Shown: positions 34,575 to 43,537, numbered from the stretch's first letter. The stretch: 64,000 nucleotides of DNA from Pseudoalteromonas sp. T1lg23B (GCF_002964665.1 NZ_PQBZ01000042.1:493097-557096), one strand, 5' to 3'. Program-made: numbers and translations. Notes: a model not told the origin generated them from the sequence alone.

Positions 34575-35915
34575 CTAATACTCTATATCGAATTTCTGCA
34601 AACGTCGGTAAAGAGCTTGCCGTGTGAGGCCAAAATGGCGGGCTACTTTTGCTATCACCCCGTGATAACTATGCATAGCACGTTCTAGCTCTTCTTTGGA
34701 GGGTTCACGCTTGGTTGTCGAGGCACTTCCAGGCGCAGCGTCAACAGCATAATCAAGCACAAAATCTTGCTCATGCAATTCACCTTCACGCTTGAGTACC
34801 CCCGCCCGCTTACAGGCATTTTCTAGTTCACGTACGTTTCCTGGCCAACTATAAGCCTGCAAAGCGCACTGCGCAGTATGTGATATAGTTCGCTCAGGTA
34901 AAAAGTGATTTACCAAAGGAATGATGTCGTCTGGACGCTGCGCCAATGGCGGCAATTTCAATTCAATCACATTGAGTCGATAGTAGAGATCCTCGCGAAA
35001 GCGGCCAGCTTGAATGTCTTGCATTAAATTAGAGTTCGTAGCGGAGATAACACGAACATTGACTTTGCGAGTTTGTACTGAGCCCAAACGTTCAAACTCA
35101 CCTGTTTGCAATACACGTAACAATTTCATTTGACCCGATAGCGGTAAGTTACCAATCTCATCTAGAAATAAAGTCCCCCCATCGGCAGCTTCAAAACGTC
35201 CCATGCGCTGCTTATTCGCACCAGTATACGCACCCGCTTCGGCACCAAACAATTCGGCTTCTATTAAGTCATGAGGCAACGCGCCTGCATTGACCTTAAT
35301 AAAGGGCTTATTTTTTAATGGTGAGTTGGCAACAATGATCTCTGCAATACGTTCTTTGCCACTGCCATTGGGGCCGGTAATCAGCACTGAAACATCAGAT
35401 TTTGCTAGCTGTAACGCCATATCAACAATGCGCTCCATGGCAGTGCTGGCGTATACCAATCCCGCTAAATCTGCATCTTGCTTGGATGCGTTACGCTCTT
35501 GCTGTTGGCGTTCAAATTTTGCATTGCTTTGCCGCGTTTTACCCAGTTCAATCAGATTGCCAATACTGGTGAGTAACTTTTGATCATCCCAAGGTTTGCC
35601 AACGTAATCAGCAGCGCCTGCCTTAACCAACTCAATAGCGGTTTCTAATTCCGTCCATGCGGTAATTAAGATGATGGGTAAATGAGGGTTAATCTCCCTA
35701 AGACGATAAAACAGCGTTTTACCTTCTTCACCGGAGGTAGTATCACTGGAGAAGTTCATATCTTGCAAAACCAAGCTAATTTGCTGATACCTAACAACCT
35801 GTTCTGCTTCAAAGGGCGTTTGCGCAAGCACTACACTGTAGCCGTGAATTTCCAGCAATAAGGACAATGCTTCCAAAATGGCAACATTGTCGTCAACGAT
35901 GAGTATCTTTTCCAT
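34575..35915 (-). CDS. NtrC-family sigma-54-dependent response regulator
   Basis: A 446-residue regulator: receiver domain (1-125) with Asp52 (VLQDMNF), AAA+ domain with Walker A GPNGSGKE and the sigma-54 contact loop as GAYTGA (Tyr in place of the usual Phe), then a Fis-type helix-turn-helix near 415-445 (HFGLTRQALYRRLQKF). It should activate sigma-54 promoters when phosphorylated by the kinase encoded 1 bp downstream. Paired TGTCC/GGACA palindromes upstream of the membrane-fusion gene are the likely binding sites. The order permease, regulator, kinase on one strand suggests feedback within one operon. Confidence 0.92.
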   Translation of the reverse strand: MEKILIVDDNVAILEALSLLLEIHGYSVVLAQTPFEAEQVVRYQQISLVLQDMNFSSDTTSGEEGKTLFYRLREINPHLPIILITAWTELETAIELVKAGAADYVGKPWDDQKLLTSIGNLIELGKTRQSNAKFERQQQERNASKQDADLAGLVYASTAMERIVDMALQLAKSDVSVLITGPNGSGKERIAEIIVANSPLKNKPFIKVNAGALPHDLIEAELFGAEAGAYTGANKQRMGRFEAADGGTLFLDEIGNLPLSGQMKLLRVLQTGEFERLGSVQTRKVNVRVISATNSNLMQDIQAGRFREDLYYRLNVIELKLPPLAQRPDDIIPLVNHFLPERTISHTAQCALQAYSWPGNVRELENACKRAGVLKREGELHEQDFVLDYAVDAAPGSASTTKREPSKEELERAMHSYHGVIAKVARHFGLTRQALYRRLQKFDIEY

Positions 35916-35934
35916 ATTATTATTTATACTTCAA

Positions 35935-35962
35935 TGTGCTACACCAAAGGCAGTGTAGCACA
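35935..35962. repeat. Intercistronic hairpin between permease and regulator genes
   Basis: TGTGCTACAC (35935-35944) and GTGTAGCACA (35953-35962) form a perfect 10-bp stem with an 8-base loop in the 63-bp gap. No T-run follows on the minus strand. It may be an mRNA-stabilising hairpin, a partial attenuator or an operator. Confidence 0.5.
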
Positions 35963-35978
35963 AATGGTTGAAAATCAG

Positions 35979-37184
35979 TTAGATGGTTCGCGTAGCCACG
36001 CTCGGAGAAATATTTGCCGCACGTTGTGCTGGGCCGATGACCGAACACACGCTTATGAGCAACACACCGAGTGCGGTAAAACCAACATATAACAAGGGTA
36101 GCTTAGCAATAGAGTAATGCTGCATTAGCTGCTGCCCCAGTAAAATAGCAAGCACGGCGCCCAGTACCAAGCCACCGATACATATCATCACGCTTTCTAC
36201 CAAGAAGTAGTTAATAATATGCGATTTACGTGCGCCAAGCGCCCGCCGAGTGCCTACCTGTTTAGTGCGTTTATTGATATTGAACATGGTTAAGCCAAAA
36301 ATACCCAACGCAGTGATCAAAGTCAGTACCACCACCATGACCAATAGCATACGCATAGTCAGCTTATCTGGAGCAACGAAGCCATCTTTTACTTGTTCTA
36401 AGCCCTTTATATTCTCGACCACACGTTTACCGTCGAGTTGCAACATAAGCGGTTCGATTTGTTGCATCACTTCTGCACGTCTACCGGGTTCAGTGCGCAC
36501 CATAAACTGCGTAAGTTTTCGCGCCAAAACAAAGGGTGTAATAACAGAGCGATCTTTTCTTTCTGAGCTTAACCAAGGGCCTTTCATCATATCAGTAATA
36601 CCGATGATTTTTACTGGGAAATCCCCCCGATAGATTGACTTACCAAGGGCGTCTCCATCTGGAAACAAGCTATCTGCCAATGCTTTAGTGATCAAGGCAA
36701 TATTTGGATATTGATCATAGTTATCCGTAACCATCACTTCAGATTCATAGAAGTTTCTACCCTCAAGCACCTTTACACCAAAGGTGTTTAAAACATGTTC
36801 ATCACCTTGAAACACATTGGCTTGTTCACCCTTGCTTTTCTCACCGGTTGGGCGCAAACGAAAAGTGCTAGAAGAGCCGCTGCCACTCAGTGGCACAGAA
36901 TCAATCATCACTGCATCTACAACGCCTGGTATTTGCCGTAAGGCTTGCTCATCCAGTTCTGCCTGCAGTTTAAAATTGGTATCTTTACCAAAAGACATCA
37001 CCTCAAAACTAAAAATATCCTGCTCTGCATAACCTGTTGGCTGATCTAAATAGGCGATTTTCTCTTTAATAATAAAAGTCGAGTTACTCACAATTGCGGT
37101 TGTAATCGCAATCTGTAGCAGCAACAGGATGGCCCCAACCTTGGAGCGACGCAGGGCATTAAATATTGGCTTAAGTTCTGACAT
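35979..37184 (-). CDS. ABC exporter permease (FtsX/MacB type), second subunit
   Basis: A 401-residue permease. One transmembrane segment (about 17-37), a large periplasmic MacB_PCD-like domain (about 45-275), then three C-terminal segments of the FtsX domain, with GTRRALGARKSHIINYFLVESV, the coupling-helix motif of MacB/LolC-type permeases. It lies 11 bp after the first permease gene; the two probably form a heterodimer with the ATPase at 38512. The substrate is unknown. Separate ATPase and permease genes distinguish it from single-chain MacB. Confidence 0.9.
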   Translation of the reverse strand: MSELKPIFNALRRSKVGAILLLLQIAITTAIVSNSTFIIKEKIAYLDQPTGYAEQDIFSFEVMSFGKDTNFKLQAELDEQALRQIPGVVDAVMIDSVPLSGSGSSSTFRLRPTGEKSKGEQANVFQGDEHVLNTFGVKVLEGRNFYESEVMVTDNYDQYPNIALITKALADSLFPDGDALGKSIYRGDFPVKIIGITDMMKGPWLSSERKDRSVITPFVLARKLTQFMVRTEPGRRAEVMQQIEPLMLQLDGKRVVENIKGLEQVKDGFVAPDKLTMRMLLVMVVVLTLITALGIFGLTMFNINKRTKQVGTRRALGARKSHIINYFLVESVMICIGGLVLGAVLAILLGQQLMQHYSIAKLPLLYVGFTALGVLLISVCSVIGPAQRAANISPSVATRTI

Positions 37185-37195
37185 AACAGCGCTCC

Positions 37196-38509
37196 TTATT
37201 GGGTTTTTAAGTAAACGGCAGGAGTTGTTCTACATACCAGCCAAGCTGGATATAACCCCGCTATAATACACGCGACAATCGCAATGGTGGGGGCGGCAAG
37301 CAGCATGTTTAAATCCATATTAGCAATCGCATTGTACGACCCATTACTGGCTCTCACTCCCCACAAACCTAACTGTGCAATCACAATCCCCAATAGCCCG
37401 CCAAACAAACCAAGCAAAGACACTTCGACTAGATGCTGATAAAACACCTGCCATTTAGATGCACCTAACGCTCTGCGCACGCCAACCTCTGGCGCTCGAC
37501 GTAAGAACTTAGCCAGCAACAGCGACAGAATATTCGCGACACAGACCGCTAAGAACATAAAACTCAGCGTTACCATGATCTTATTATCTTCTTTTACCAC
37601 GCCTCGATACTCCATCAACTCCATTACGTTGAAAACATTGGCGGTTAATTTTTCGCGGTTAAAACGGCCTAAACTTTGTTGCTGAATCATGTAATTCATT
37701 AAAAACTGCTCAAAATCGGCTTTTTCTTGCGCATTCTCAAGCTCAACCCAAAACTGTAGCCACAGACTCTCGGACACCAGTAGGTCCGAAAATGTTCTGT
37801 CACTTTCATTCTTCCAACCATTGGTGTTACCCCAAGTGATGATTTCATTGGCTGGCCCCATTGTAATTGGAATAAAAATACCCTCCGATGGTTGGAATGA
37901 CCCATTGTTGAGATCATAGAATTTCACTGACATATCCCAATCTTCAATAATACCAACGACTTGTACTCTCATGTCATCCAAATAGAGGGATTGCCCTACT
38001 GAGTTTTCACCATTAAAAAGCTTATCGTTGATACGCTTAGAAATAACCACGACGGGCGCAATGTCATCCTGCTGTTGTTGTGTCCAAGCGCCGCCATACA
38101 AAAACTGCAAATCAAACATCTGAAAAATATCTTTTGTAGTCAAACGAGTTGGTTCTTTGAATGGCTTTATCTGATCATTGTCCAGATGTACCGAAAATCC
38201 TGACTTATACATCGCGGTGCGTTCATAGGGCAACGGGGCATTGAGCAAATTCATCGCATCCTGATATGTGACCTGAAAAGGTACATCATCTTTTGACCAA
38301 TAGGTATTACCATCATTCATTGTTTGCAATTGCACATGGTGTAGCTGCTTGCTTTTACTAGGAATTGGGTCTTTCGACATCATGTAGTACACGGACAGAC
38401 TCGTCATTGTAACACCTATTCCAATTGCGATGGCCAGCACCATAAGTACACTCACCATGGGTGTGCGCTTAAAGCTACGCCAACTTAAATCTAAGTAATG
38501 AAACAACAT
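37196..38509 (-). CDS. ABC exporter permease (FtsX/MacB type), first subunit
   Basis: A 437-residue permease with the same plan as its neighbour: N-terminal transmembrane segment (about 17-42), a large periplasmic domain, and three C-terminal segments with GVRRALGASKWQVFYQHLVEVSLLG. ARRPL-like LolC signatures are not seen, so lipoprotein export is less likely than peptide, lipid or drug efflux. It begins 2 bp after the ATPase gene and ends 11 bp before the second permease gene, a tight operon. Confidence 0.9.
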   Translation of the reverse strand: MLFHYLDLSWRSFKRTPMVSVLMVLAIAIGIGVTMTSLSVYYMMSKDPIPSKSKQLHHVQLQTMNDGNTYWSKDDVPFQVTYQDAMNLLNAPLPYERTAMYKSGFSVHLDNDQIKPFKEPTRLTTKDIFQMFDLQFLYGGAWTQQQQDDIAPVVVISKRINDKLFNGENSVGQSLYLDDMRVQVVGIIEDWDMSVKFYDLNNGSFQPSEGIFIPITMGPANEIITWGNTNGWKNESDRTFSDLLVSESLWLQFWVELENAQEKADFEQFLMNYMIQQQSLGRFNREKLTANVFNVMELMEYRGVVKEDNKIMVTLSFMFLAVCVANILSLLLAKFLRRAPEVGVRRALGASKWQVFYQHLVEVSLLGLFGGLLGIVIAQLGLWGVRASNGSYNAIANMDLNMLLAAPTIAIVACIIAGLYPAWLVCRTTPAVYLKTQ

Positions 38510-38511
38510 CG

Positions 38512-39216
38512 TTACGCTCCCACTGCTGCGGCTGGATTACCTTGGTAAAGAGTAAAATCTGCCAATTGTCCATCCACCACTTGAATATTACGCGGTGCTC
38601 TGCGGGCAAGTTCTGGGTCGTGAGTAACCATCACAATCGTTGCGCCTTCACGGTTGATTTGCTCAAGTAATTCCATTACCTGACGCGCCATGAGGCTATC
38701 AAGGTTCCCCGTCGGCTCATCGGCCAATAAAAATCTTGGCTCCCCTGCTAAGGCTCGAGCAATTGCAACACGCTGTTGCTGACCACCTGATAGTTGCTGT
38801 GGTAAATGTTTCGCGCGACTGGCCAAACCCACTTGCTCTAAACGCTGCTCAACACGACGTTTACGCTCAGCAGCCTTGATGCCTCTGTAACGCAGCGGTA
38901 CTTCAATATTTTCAAATAGATTCAAATCAGGAATTAAATTAAAACCCTGAAATATATAACCAATTTTCTGATTTCTAAGATCCGCACGTTGATTATCATT
39001 CAAGCGACCAACATCAACGCCGTCCAACAGGTACTGGCCAGAAGAAAATGGCTCTAGCATACCTGCGATGTTTAAAAAGGTGGTTTTTCCTGAACCAGAA
39101 GGCCCTGTAACGGCAATAAACTCACCTTCATTAACTTGCAGATCAAAATCTCGCAATGCATGTGTTTGTACCATATCAGTTTGATATATTTTGTTTATTT
39201 TATTCATTGTTAACAT
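38512..39216 (-). CDS. ABC exporter ATPase (LolD/MacB family)
   Basis: A 234-residue ATP-binding subunit: Walker A GPSGSGKTT (38-46), Q-loop QGFNLIPDLN, signature LSGGQQQRVAIARAL, Walker B FLLADEPTGNLD and switch His in VTHDPELA. It belongs to the LolD/MacB/FtsE group. The ATG at 39216 follows AAAGGA. Together with two FtsX-type permeases and the membrane-fusion protein upstream it forms a tripartite-type exporter, which would still need an outer-membrane channel such as TolC from elsewhere. Confidence 0.95.
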   Translation of the reverse strand: MLTMNKINKIYQTDMVQTHALRDFDLQVNEGEFIAVTGPSGSGKTTFLNIAGMLEPFSSGQYLLDGVDVGRLNDNQRADLRNQKIGYIFQGFNLIPDLNLFENIEVPLRYRGIKAAERKRRVEQRLEQVGLASRAKHLPQQLSGGQQQRVAIARALAGEPRFLLADEPTGNLDSLMARQVMELLEQINREGATIVMVTHDPELARRAPRNIQVVDGQLADFTLYQGNPAAAVGA

Positions 39217-39257
39217 GACGTTGTTCCTTTCAATATATTTGGGCTAACATGCATTGC

Positions 39258-40514
39258 TTAGCGCAACATAACACGTTCAGCGTGTTTAAATGGTGTGTAA
39301 CTAGAAATAACAATTTGATCGTTTTCTTTAAGGCCGCTCAGCACTTCCACCTCTGAAATGCTCATTGCGCCAGTTGCAATATCTATTCTTTGTGCCTGAC
39401 CGTCAGAAACTAGGTATGCAACCGAGCCGCCTTCTTGCATAAAGGCACCACGCTTAACCATCAAAACATCAGACTTATTTTCCAAGAGAATGCGTGCCGA
39501 TATGCGCTGATTTTGCCTGATCCCACTTAGGCCTTGCTGAGAGAATCTGACCCGAGTTGTCACTTCTCTTTGATTTACTTCTGGTGATATAGCGCTGAGT
39601 TCCCCAATCACCTCGTAACTGCCGATTTTGAGCATTACCTGCATACCAAGCCCTAACTCATTGGCGTAACTTTCACTGACCTGTAGCTCGGCTTCAAATG
39701 CGCTTAAATCAACCAAGGTCATCACAGCTTGATTCTTTGCGACCAAGGCTTGAGGCTCAACTAACATATTTCCCACAATACCCGAGACACTGGCTTCAAT
39801 ATCGAGGTTGTGTACTTTGCGCTGTAGTTCATCAACGACCAATTGCTGACGCGACACCGTGCTTTGTGCCGATTTTAGCTCAAACGCCAGTGTGTCTTTC
39901 GCAAGCGCAACTTCTTTTTGCGCATGTTTAAAATTCAACTTTGCACGCGCCAAATCATCGACCGCTTTTTCTAGGTCTATTTGGCTTATTAAGCGTTTCT
40001 CGATTGATAACTGTGCTCGACGATTCTCTCGCAAGGCTGCATTGAGCTCGACTTGTGCCAAGTCCAGCGTTTTATTGAGACTCAACGTTTGCCTTCTTGC
40101 TTCAAGCTTTTTACGCTCCAACTCACCATATAAACGCTGTAACTCTGAATTCTGCTGCTGCAAGGCATTTTGCAGCTCAGGGCTATCAACCGTTGCCACA
40201 GGTTGGCCCTTGGTAACTTTGTCTCCCGCTTTAACAAGTAGCGTGATCACACCTTGTTCGGTCGCGTAAATACGCGGTGCATTCGCGGCCACAATCCGCC
40301 CAGTGGTCGCTATGTCCCTAACAAAGTCGCCACGTTCTACTTTGGCAATTTTTAATTCGTCTTTTTGCACTGACAAGTCTGCACTTGAAGGCCCTCTCAT
40401 CAGAGCGGCTGACGCTGCGACGGCTACCATCATGCCTACTGCCGCCAAAACGGGTTTGCCAAAACGTTTATTTTTTTTAACTACCTGATCCTGTCCACTG
40501 GTATCTTTAATCAT
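39258..40514 (-). CDS. Membrane-fusion (HlyD/MacA-type) periplasmic adaptor
   Basis: A 418-residue adaptor: a cytosolic N-terminus and one transmembrane anchor (PVLAAVGMMVAVAASAALM, about 23-41), a biotinyl-lipoyl half (GVITLLVKAGDKVTKGQPVATV), a long coiled-coil hairpin (about 110-215), the second lipoyl half (IEASVSGIVGNMLV), and a beta-barrel domain. It links the inner-membrane ABC complex to an outer-membrane channel. ATG 40514 is chosen because GAGG precedes it; TTG 40526 would add four residues. It is the first recognised gene of the operon, behind the sigma-54-like promoter and the paired palindromes. Confidence 0.92.
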   Translation of the reverse strand: MIKDTSGQDQVVKKNKRFGKPVLAAVGMMVAVAASAALMRGPSSADLSVQKDELKIAKVERGDFVRDIATTGRIVAANAPRIYATEQGVITLLVKAGDKVTKGQPVATVDSPELQNALQQQNSELQRLYGELERKKLEARRQTLSLNKTLDLAQVELNAALRENRRAQLSIEKRLISQIDLEKAVDDLARAKLNFKHAQKEVALAKDTLAFELKSAQSTVSRQQLVVDELQRKVHNLDIEASVSGIVGNMLVEPQALVAKNQAVMTLVDLSAFEAELQVSESYANELGLGMQVMLKIGSYEVIGELSAISPEVNQREVTTRVRFSQQGLSGIRQNQRISARILLENKSDVLMVKRGAFMQEGGSVAYLVSDGQAQRIDIATGAMSISEVEVLSGLKENDQIVISSYTPFKHAERVMLR

Positions 40515-40522
40515 AATTCGCC

Positions 40523-40615
40523 TCAATGACTGAGTTTTACTTCAAATAGGGTAATCAACCAAGCACCCAACAGAACGATACTCGGAGACAGTAAGAAAAA
40601 TACATATAGCAACAT
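40523..40615 (-). CDS. Possible 30-residue membrane protein at the head of the export operon
   Basis: A frame of 30 codons, beginning MLLYVFFLLSPSIVLLGAW and ending EVKLSH, lies directly before the membrane-fusion gene. It is nearly all hydrophobic in its first 24 residues, as expected for a single transmembrane helix. An AGGG sequence precedes its ATG and its TGA overlaps the GAGG that serves the next gene, so translation of the two would be coupled. Small single-helix proteins are known modulators of efflux and ABC complexes. Only position and composition support it. Confidence 0.45.
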   Translation of the reverse strand: MLLYVFFLLSPSIVLLGAWLITLFEVKLSH

Positions 40616-40648
40616 ACCTAACCCTTATTAACTGTACTGTTACTCACT

Positions 40649-40666
40649 ATTCGATTTACATGCCAA
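40649..40666 (-). promoter_or_regulatory. Possible sigma-54 promoter of the export operon
   Basis: On the minus strand the sequence reads TTGGCATGTAAATCGAAT: a good -24 element (TTGGCATG) but a weak -12 element (GA where GC is expected). It lies about 35 bp upstream of the small frame at 40615, with the paired palindromes 50-90 bp further upstream. Confidence 0.4.
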
Positions 40667-40717
40667 CTATTTATATAAATAAAAACAGTCACTTAAATTA
40701 ATAATTATCAAAGAAAA

Positions 40718-40752
40718 GTGTCCACGGACACAAAAAGTGTCCGCTGCGGACA
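40718..40752. promoter_or_regulatory. Paired palindromic enhancer sites (TGTCC/GGACA)
   Basis: GTGTCCACGGACAC (40718-40731) and TGTCCGCTGCGGACA (40738-40752) are two palindromes with the same half-site, with centres about 20 bp (two helical turns) apart, 100-140 bp upstream of the operon start. This is the usual form of an NtrC-type enhancer; the regulator encoded in the operon is the obvious candidate. Confidence 0.7.
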
Positions 40753-40880
40753 GGTCATGCGCCCGCATTAGAGGTATTGAAAACAGTTACGCTCCACTTA
40801 CTACGAACAGGGGGAGATTGCTCAACCATGTAAGCTTTGTTAAAGTTGCGATCCGTTTTTTGATGTGAACAATACGAACT

Positions 40881-41369
40881 ATGAAAATAAAAACTTTTTT
40901 ATTTCCTTTGTTACTACTAAGCAGTGCCGCTCAAGCTCTTCCTGAGCAAATCATTTTGTTTCGTCATGCAGAAAAAGCCACAGGAGATAACCCAGAGCTA
41001 ACGGCAAAAGGTCAGCAACGAGCTCAACACCTAGTGTCAATGTTCAGTGACCAAGCCATAAAACATGCGTTTAGTACCGATTATCGCCGAACGCAACAAA
41101 CCATTGCGCCACTGGCAAAACATTTTGGACTAGATGTAAAGAGCTATGACCCGCAAAATCTAGAGTCTTTTTCAAGCAAAGTTTTAGAATTAGAGGGACG
41201 TGTAGCAATCGTAGGTCACAGTAACACCACACCTCAGCTAGTAGAGCTGCTTAGCCGTGAGCAAGTCAGTATTGCTGAAGATGAATTTAATAAAGTATTT
41301 ATCATCACATATGGTAAGTTTGGCAAAGTCAGTTTATCTACTCTCAGCTCAGATAACGAGGATAAATAA
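40881..41369 (+). CDS. Secreted histidine phosphatase family protein
   Basis: A 162-residue phosphohistidine-nucleophile protein with a signal peptide (MKIKTFLFPLLLLSSAAQA). The catalytic RHAEK (RHG-type motif, His29) and the second His in VAIVGHSNT are present, together with DYRRTQQTI, the Arg-containing core. The length fits the short SixA-like/phosphoglycerate-mutase-like branch, but the signal peptide places it in the periplasm. The substrate is unknown. It is divergent from the ABC export operon, and its last 26 bp overlap the end of the convergent MocR gene. Confidence 0.88.
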   Translation: MKIKTFLFPLLLLSSAAQALPEQIILFRHAEKATGDNPELTAKGQQRAQHLVSMFSDQAIKHAFSTDYRRTQQTIAPLAKHFGLDVKSYDPQNLESFSSKVLELEGRVAIVGHSNTTPQLVELLSREQVSIAEDEFNKVFIITYGKFGKVSLSTLSSDNEDK

Positions 41370-42822
41370 GCAACATCAGTTGCCGCAACCCTTGGCTCAT
41401 AAGCATGGTATCTTGACCTGCAAATCCTAGTCTCACATGGGTGATATCTGTAGCGCTCGGTAGCAACGAGCGCTCACTGTCAGGAAAATAAAACTCGTCT
41501 TGCGTTTGTAGATAAATGCCGTGCTTGCGAGCAGAGGCTTTTACGCCATGCACGTTGGTACCACATTCTACCCACATCGCCATACCACCGTCTGGATAAA
41601 CAAAGCTTAAAGGCAAACCCATCTGTTGATAACGTCTTAGTTCCTGCGCCATTGCTTCACTTCTTGACTTGTACAATTTGGTCATACGCTTTAGGTGCCG
41701 CTCAAACTGGCCCGTTTGCATCCAATAGGCTACTCCAAGTTGGGTCAGCACGTCATTTTTATGATTAATTAACTGCTTGTGAGCGCGGATTTGCTCAAGT
41801 ATCTGTGTACGGGCACAGATATAACCCACTCGTGCCCCTGCAAACATTATTTTAGAGAACGTTGATATGTAAATGACTATTCCAGCAGGGTCATCTGATG
41901 CCATCGGTTGCAAAGGTTGGCATCGATAGTGAAACTCATGATCATAATCATCTTCAATGATCACGACACCATATTGATAGCAAAGCTGATATATTTGTAA
42001 GCGCCTAGTGGGTGACAAAGTCACAGTCGTTGGATACTGATGTAAAGGAGTGAGATACAATAACTTGATACGGTAGCGTTGCAACTGTGCCTCTAAGTCC
42101 GCAACACACAACCCTTGTTCATCTTGGTGAATATCTATAATACGTGCGCCGCAGGCCGAGAACGCTTTTCTAGCTGGCGGATAACCAAGGCTCTCACAAG
42201 CAACATAATCTCCCGGCGATATAAATACTCTCGCACTAAGAAACAAAGCTTCTTGTGAACCATTACAGACCACCAAATCTTCTGCCTGTAGATTCCGCGC
42301 CCTTTGTAAATATGCTTGGATCTGAAACTTTAATTCGCTTTCACCGCCCACCGCACCATAATGCAGCTTTTTGGCATCTATCCTTTGGCACACATTACTT
42401 AACGCTCGTTTAAATTCAACAAACGGAAACTGCTCAATATCGGGCAAGCCACCCGCAAAATTGTATTTGTACTGAGCAAGTTCAGCAGTTACTGGGTCGC
42501 TCATTGGCTGAGCAAACGTCAGCGGTTTAGGGATATATTGTGGTTGCTTTTCTTGCTCCACACTGGAATCTATTGGCAAAGTGCGCGTAACAAAATAGCC
42601 TGACTTTTCCCTTGCTTCCAGCCATCCCTCAGCAACGAGCAACTGCAATGCGTTCATGACGGTATGGCGATTAAGCTGATAAGCCGATGCCATGGTTCGC
42701 GCTGAGCTGAGCTTAGCCCCAGTCATTAATTCACCCGCTTTGATGGCATTTCTCAACGCTCCAGCAAGTTGCAAGTAAATAGCTTCTTTGTCGTGCTGAG
42801 CGGTAAAAGCAATTGGGTGCAT
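41344..42822 (-). CDS. MocR/PdxR-family transcriptional regulator
   Basis: A 492-residue fusion of a GntR winged helix (about 14-75: LRNAIKAGELMTGAKLSSARTMASAYQLNRHTVMNALQLL) with a class I aminotransferase-like domain. The PLP-binding lysine is expected in VIYISTFSKIMFAGARVGYI, and the loop VVIIEDDYDHEF is typical. MocR regulators sense pyridoxal phosphate or amino compounds. It is divergent from a GNAT/PaiB gene pair, with AATCTG repeats in the intergenic region, so those genes are its likely targets. The 3' end overlaps the secreted histidine phosphatase gene by 26 bp. Confidence 0.93.
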   Translation of the reverse strand: MHPIAFTAQHDKEAIYLQLAGALRNAIKAGELMTGAKLSSARTMASAYQLNRHTVMNALQLLVAEGWLEAREKSGYFVTRTLPIDSSVEQEKQPQYIPKPLTFAQPMSDPVTAELAQYKYNFAGGLPDIEQFPFVEFKRALSNVCQRIDAKKLHYGAVGGESELKFQIQAYLQRARNLQAEDLVVCNGSQEALFLSARVFISPGDYVACESLGYPPARKAFSACGARIIDIHQDEQGLCVADLEAQLQRYRIKLLYLTPLHQYPTTVTLSPTRRLQIYQLCYQYGVVIIEDDYDHEFHYRCQPLQPMASDDPAGIVIYISTFSKIMFAGARVGYICARTQILEQIRAHKQLINHKNDVLTQLGVAYWMQTGQFERHLKRMTKLYKSRSEAMAQELRRYQQMGLPLSFVYPDGGMAMWVECGTNVHGVKASARKHGIYLQTQDEFYFPDSERSLLPSATDITHVRLGFAGQDTMLMSQGLRQLMLLIYPRYLS

Positions 42823-42866
42823 TTTAGAGTCAATTCTAACGGATTAGTGTAAACAGCATAACCGCC

Positions 42867-42924
42867 AATCTGGTCTAGGTAAATAATAAAATCTGGTTGT
42901 TTAAGTTAAACCAAAAATCAGATT
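42867..42924. promoter_or_regulatory. Candidate MocR-binding repeats
   Basis: AATCTGGT occurs at 42867-42874 and 42890-42897, direct repeats 23 bp apart, and the inverted hexamer CAGATT lies at 42919-42924. Direct repeats about two turns apart between a mocR gene and its divergent target are typical for the family. Confidence 0.5.
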
Positions 42925-42961
42925 AAAGTAGCCATATCAAGACCGACAACAGGAATGAAGC

Positions 42962-43537
42962 ATGTTTGAAAAATGCAGTTTAAACACACAGAAAGTAACA
43001 TTGCAGCCGTTAGCGCAGCAGCATTTAGATGGCCTTTTTGAAGCCGGCCAAGACCCTCGACTGTGGCGCTGGATTTTAACCAACTATTGTAAAACACCAG
43101 AAATACTAAGCGAATGGTTCTTACAAACCGCTCAATTTGATACGCAGCAACAACTCGTTATGGCAATCATCAATCAAGCGGACCAGAAAGTAGTTGGGAC
43201 AACCCGTCTGTTTAGGTTAGATACCTATAATCTGAGCGCTGAAATTGGTCACACGTTTATTGGAGTGCCTTGGCAGCGCAGTCATGTCAATACACACAGT
43301 AAATATTTACTGCTCAAATATGCCTTTGAAACACTCAACTTGGTTCGTGTCACCTTCAGTACACATGAAAATAATCAGCAATCCCGCAATGCCATTGCAA
43401 GGCTTGGCGCTCGCTTTGAAGGCATTCATTTCAAGGATAGATTACTCGCTGATGGTAACTTTCGTAACAGCGCACGTTTTAGCATTATTGATGAGCAATG
43501 GCCCGGCGTTAAAGCCAAATTAGAGGAGTGGTTATAA
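42962..43537 (+). CDS. RimJ/RimL-type GNAT N-acetyltransferase
   Basis: A 191-residue GNAT of the RimJ/RimL branch: VTLQPLAQQHLDGLFEA at the N-terminus, IGHTFIGVPWQRSHVNTHSKYLLLKYAFETLNLVRVTFSTHENNQQSRNAIARLGARFEG, with the R-S-H-V-N-T loop in place of the usual R-x-x-G-x-G/A. It probably acetylates an amine on a small molecule or peptide. Its stop codon overlaps the start of the PaiB-like gene (TAATG). Both are divergent from, and likely regulated by, the MocR protein. Confidence 0.85.
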   Translation: MFEKCSLNTQKVTLQPLAQQHLDGLFEAGQDPRLWRWILTNYCKTPEILSEWFLQTAQFDTQQQLVMAIINQADQKVVGTTRLFRLDTYNLSAEIGHTFIGVPWQRSHVNTHSKYLLLKYAFETLNLVRVTFSTHENNQQSRNAIARLGARFEGIHFKDRLLADGNFRNSARFSIIDEQWPGVKAKLEEWL

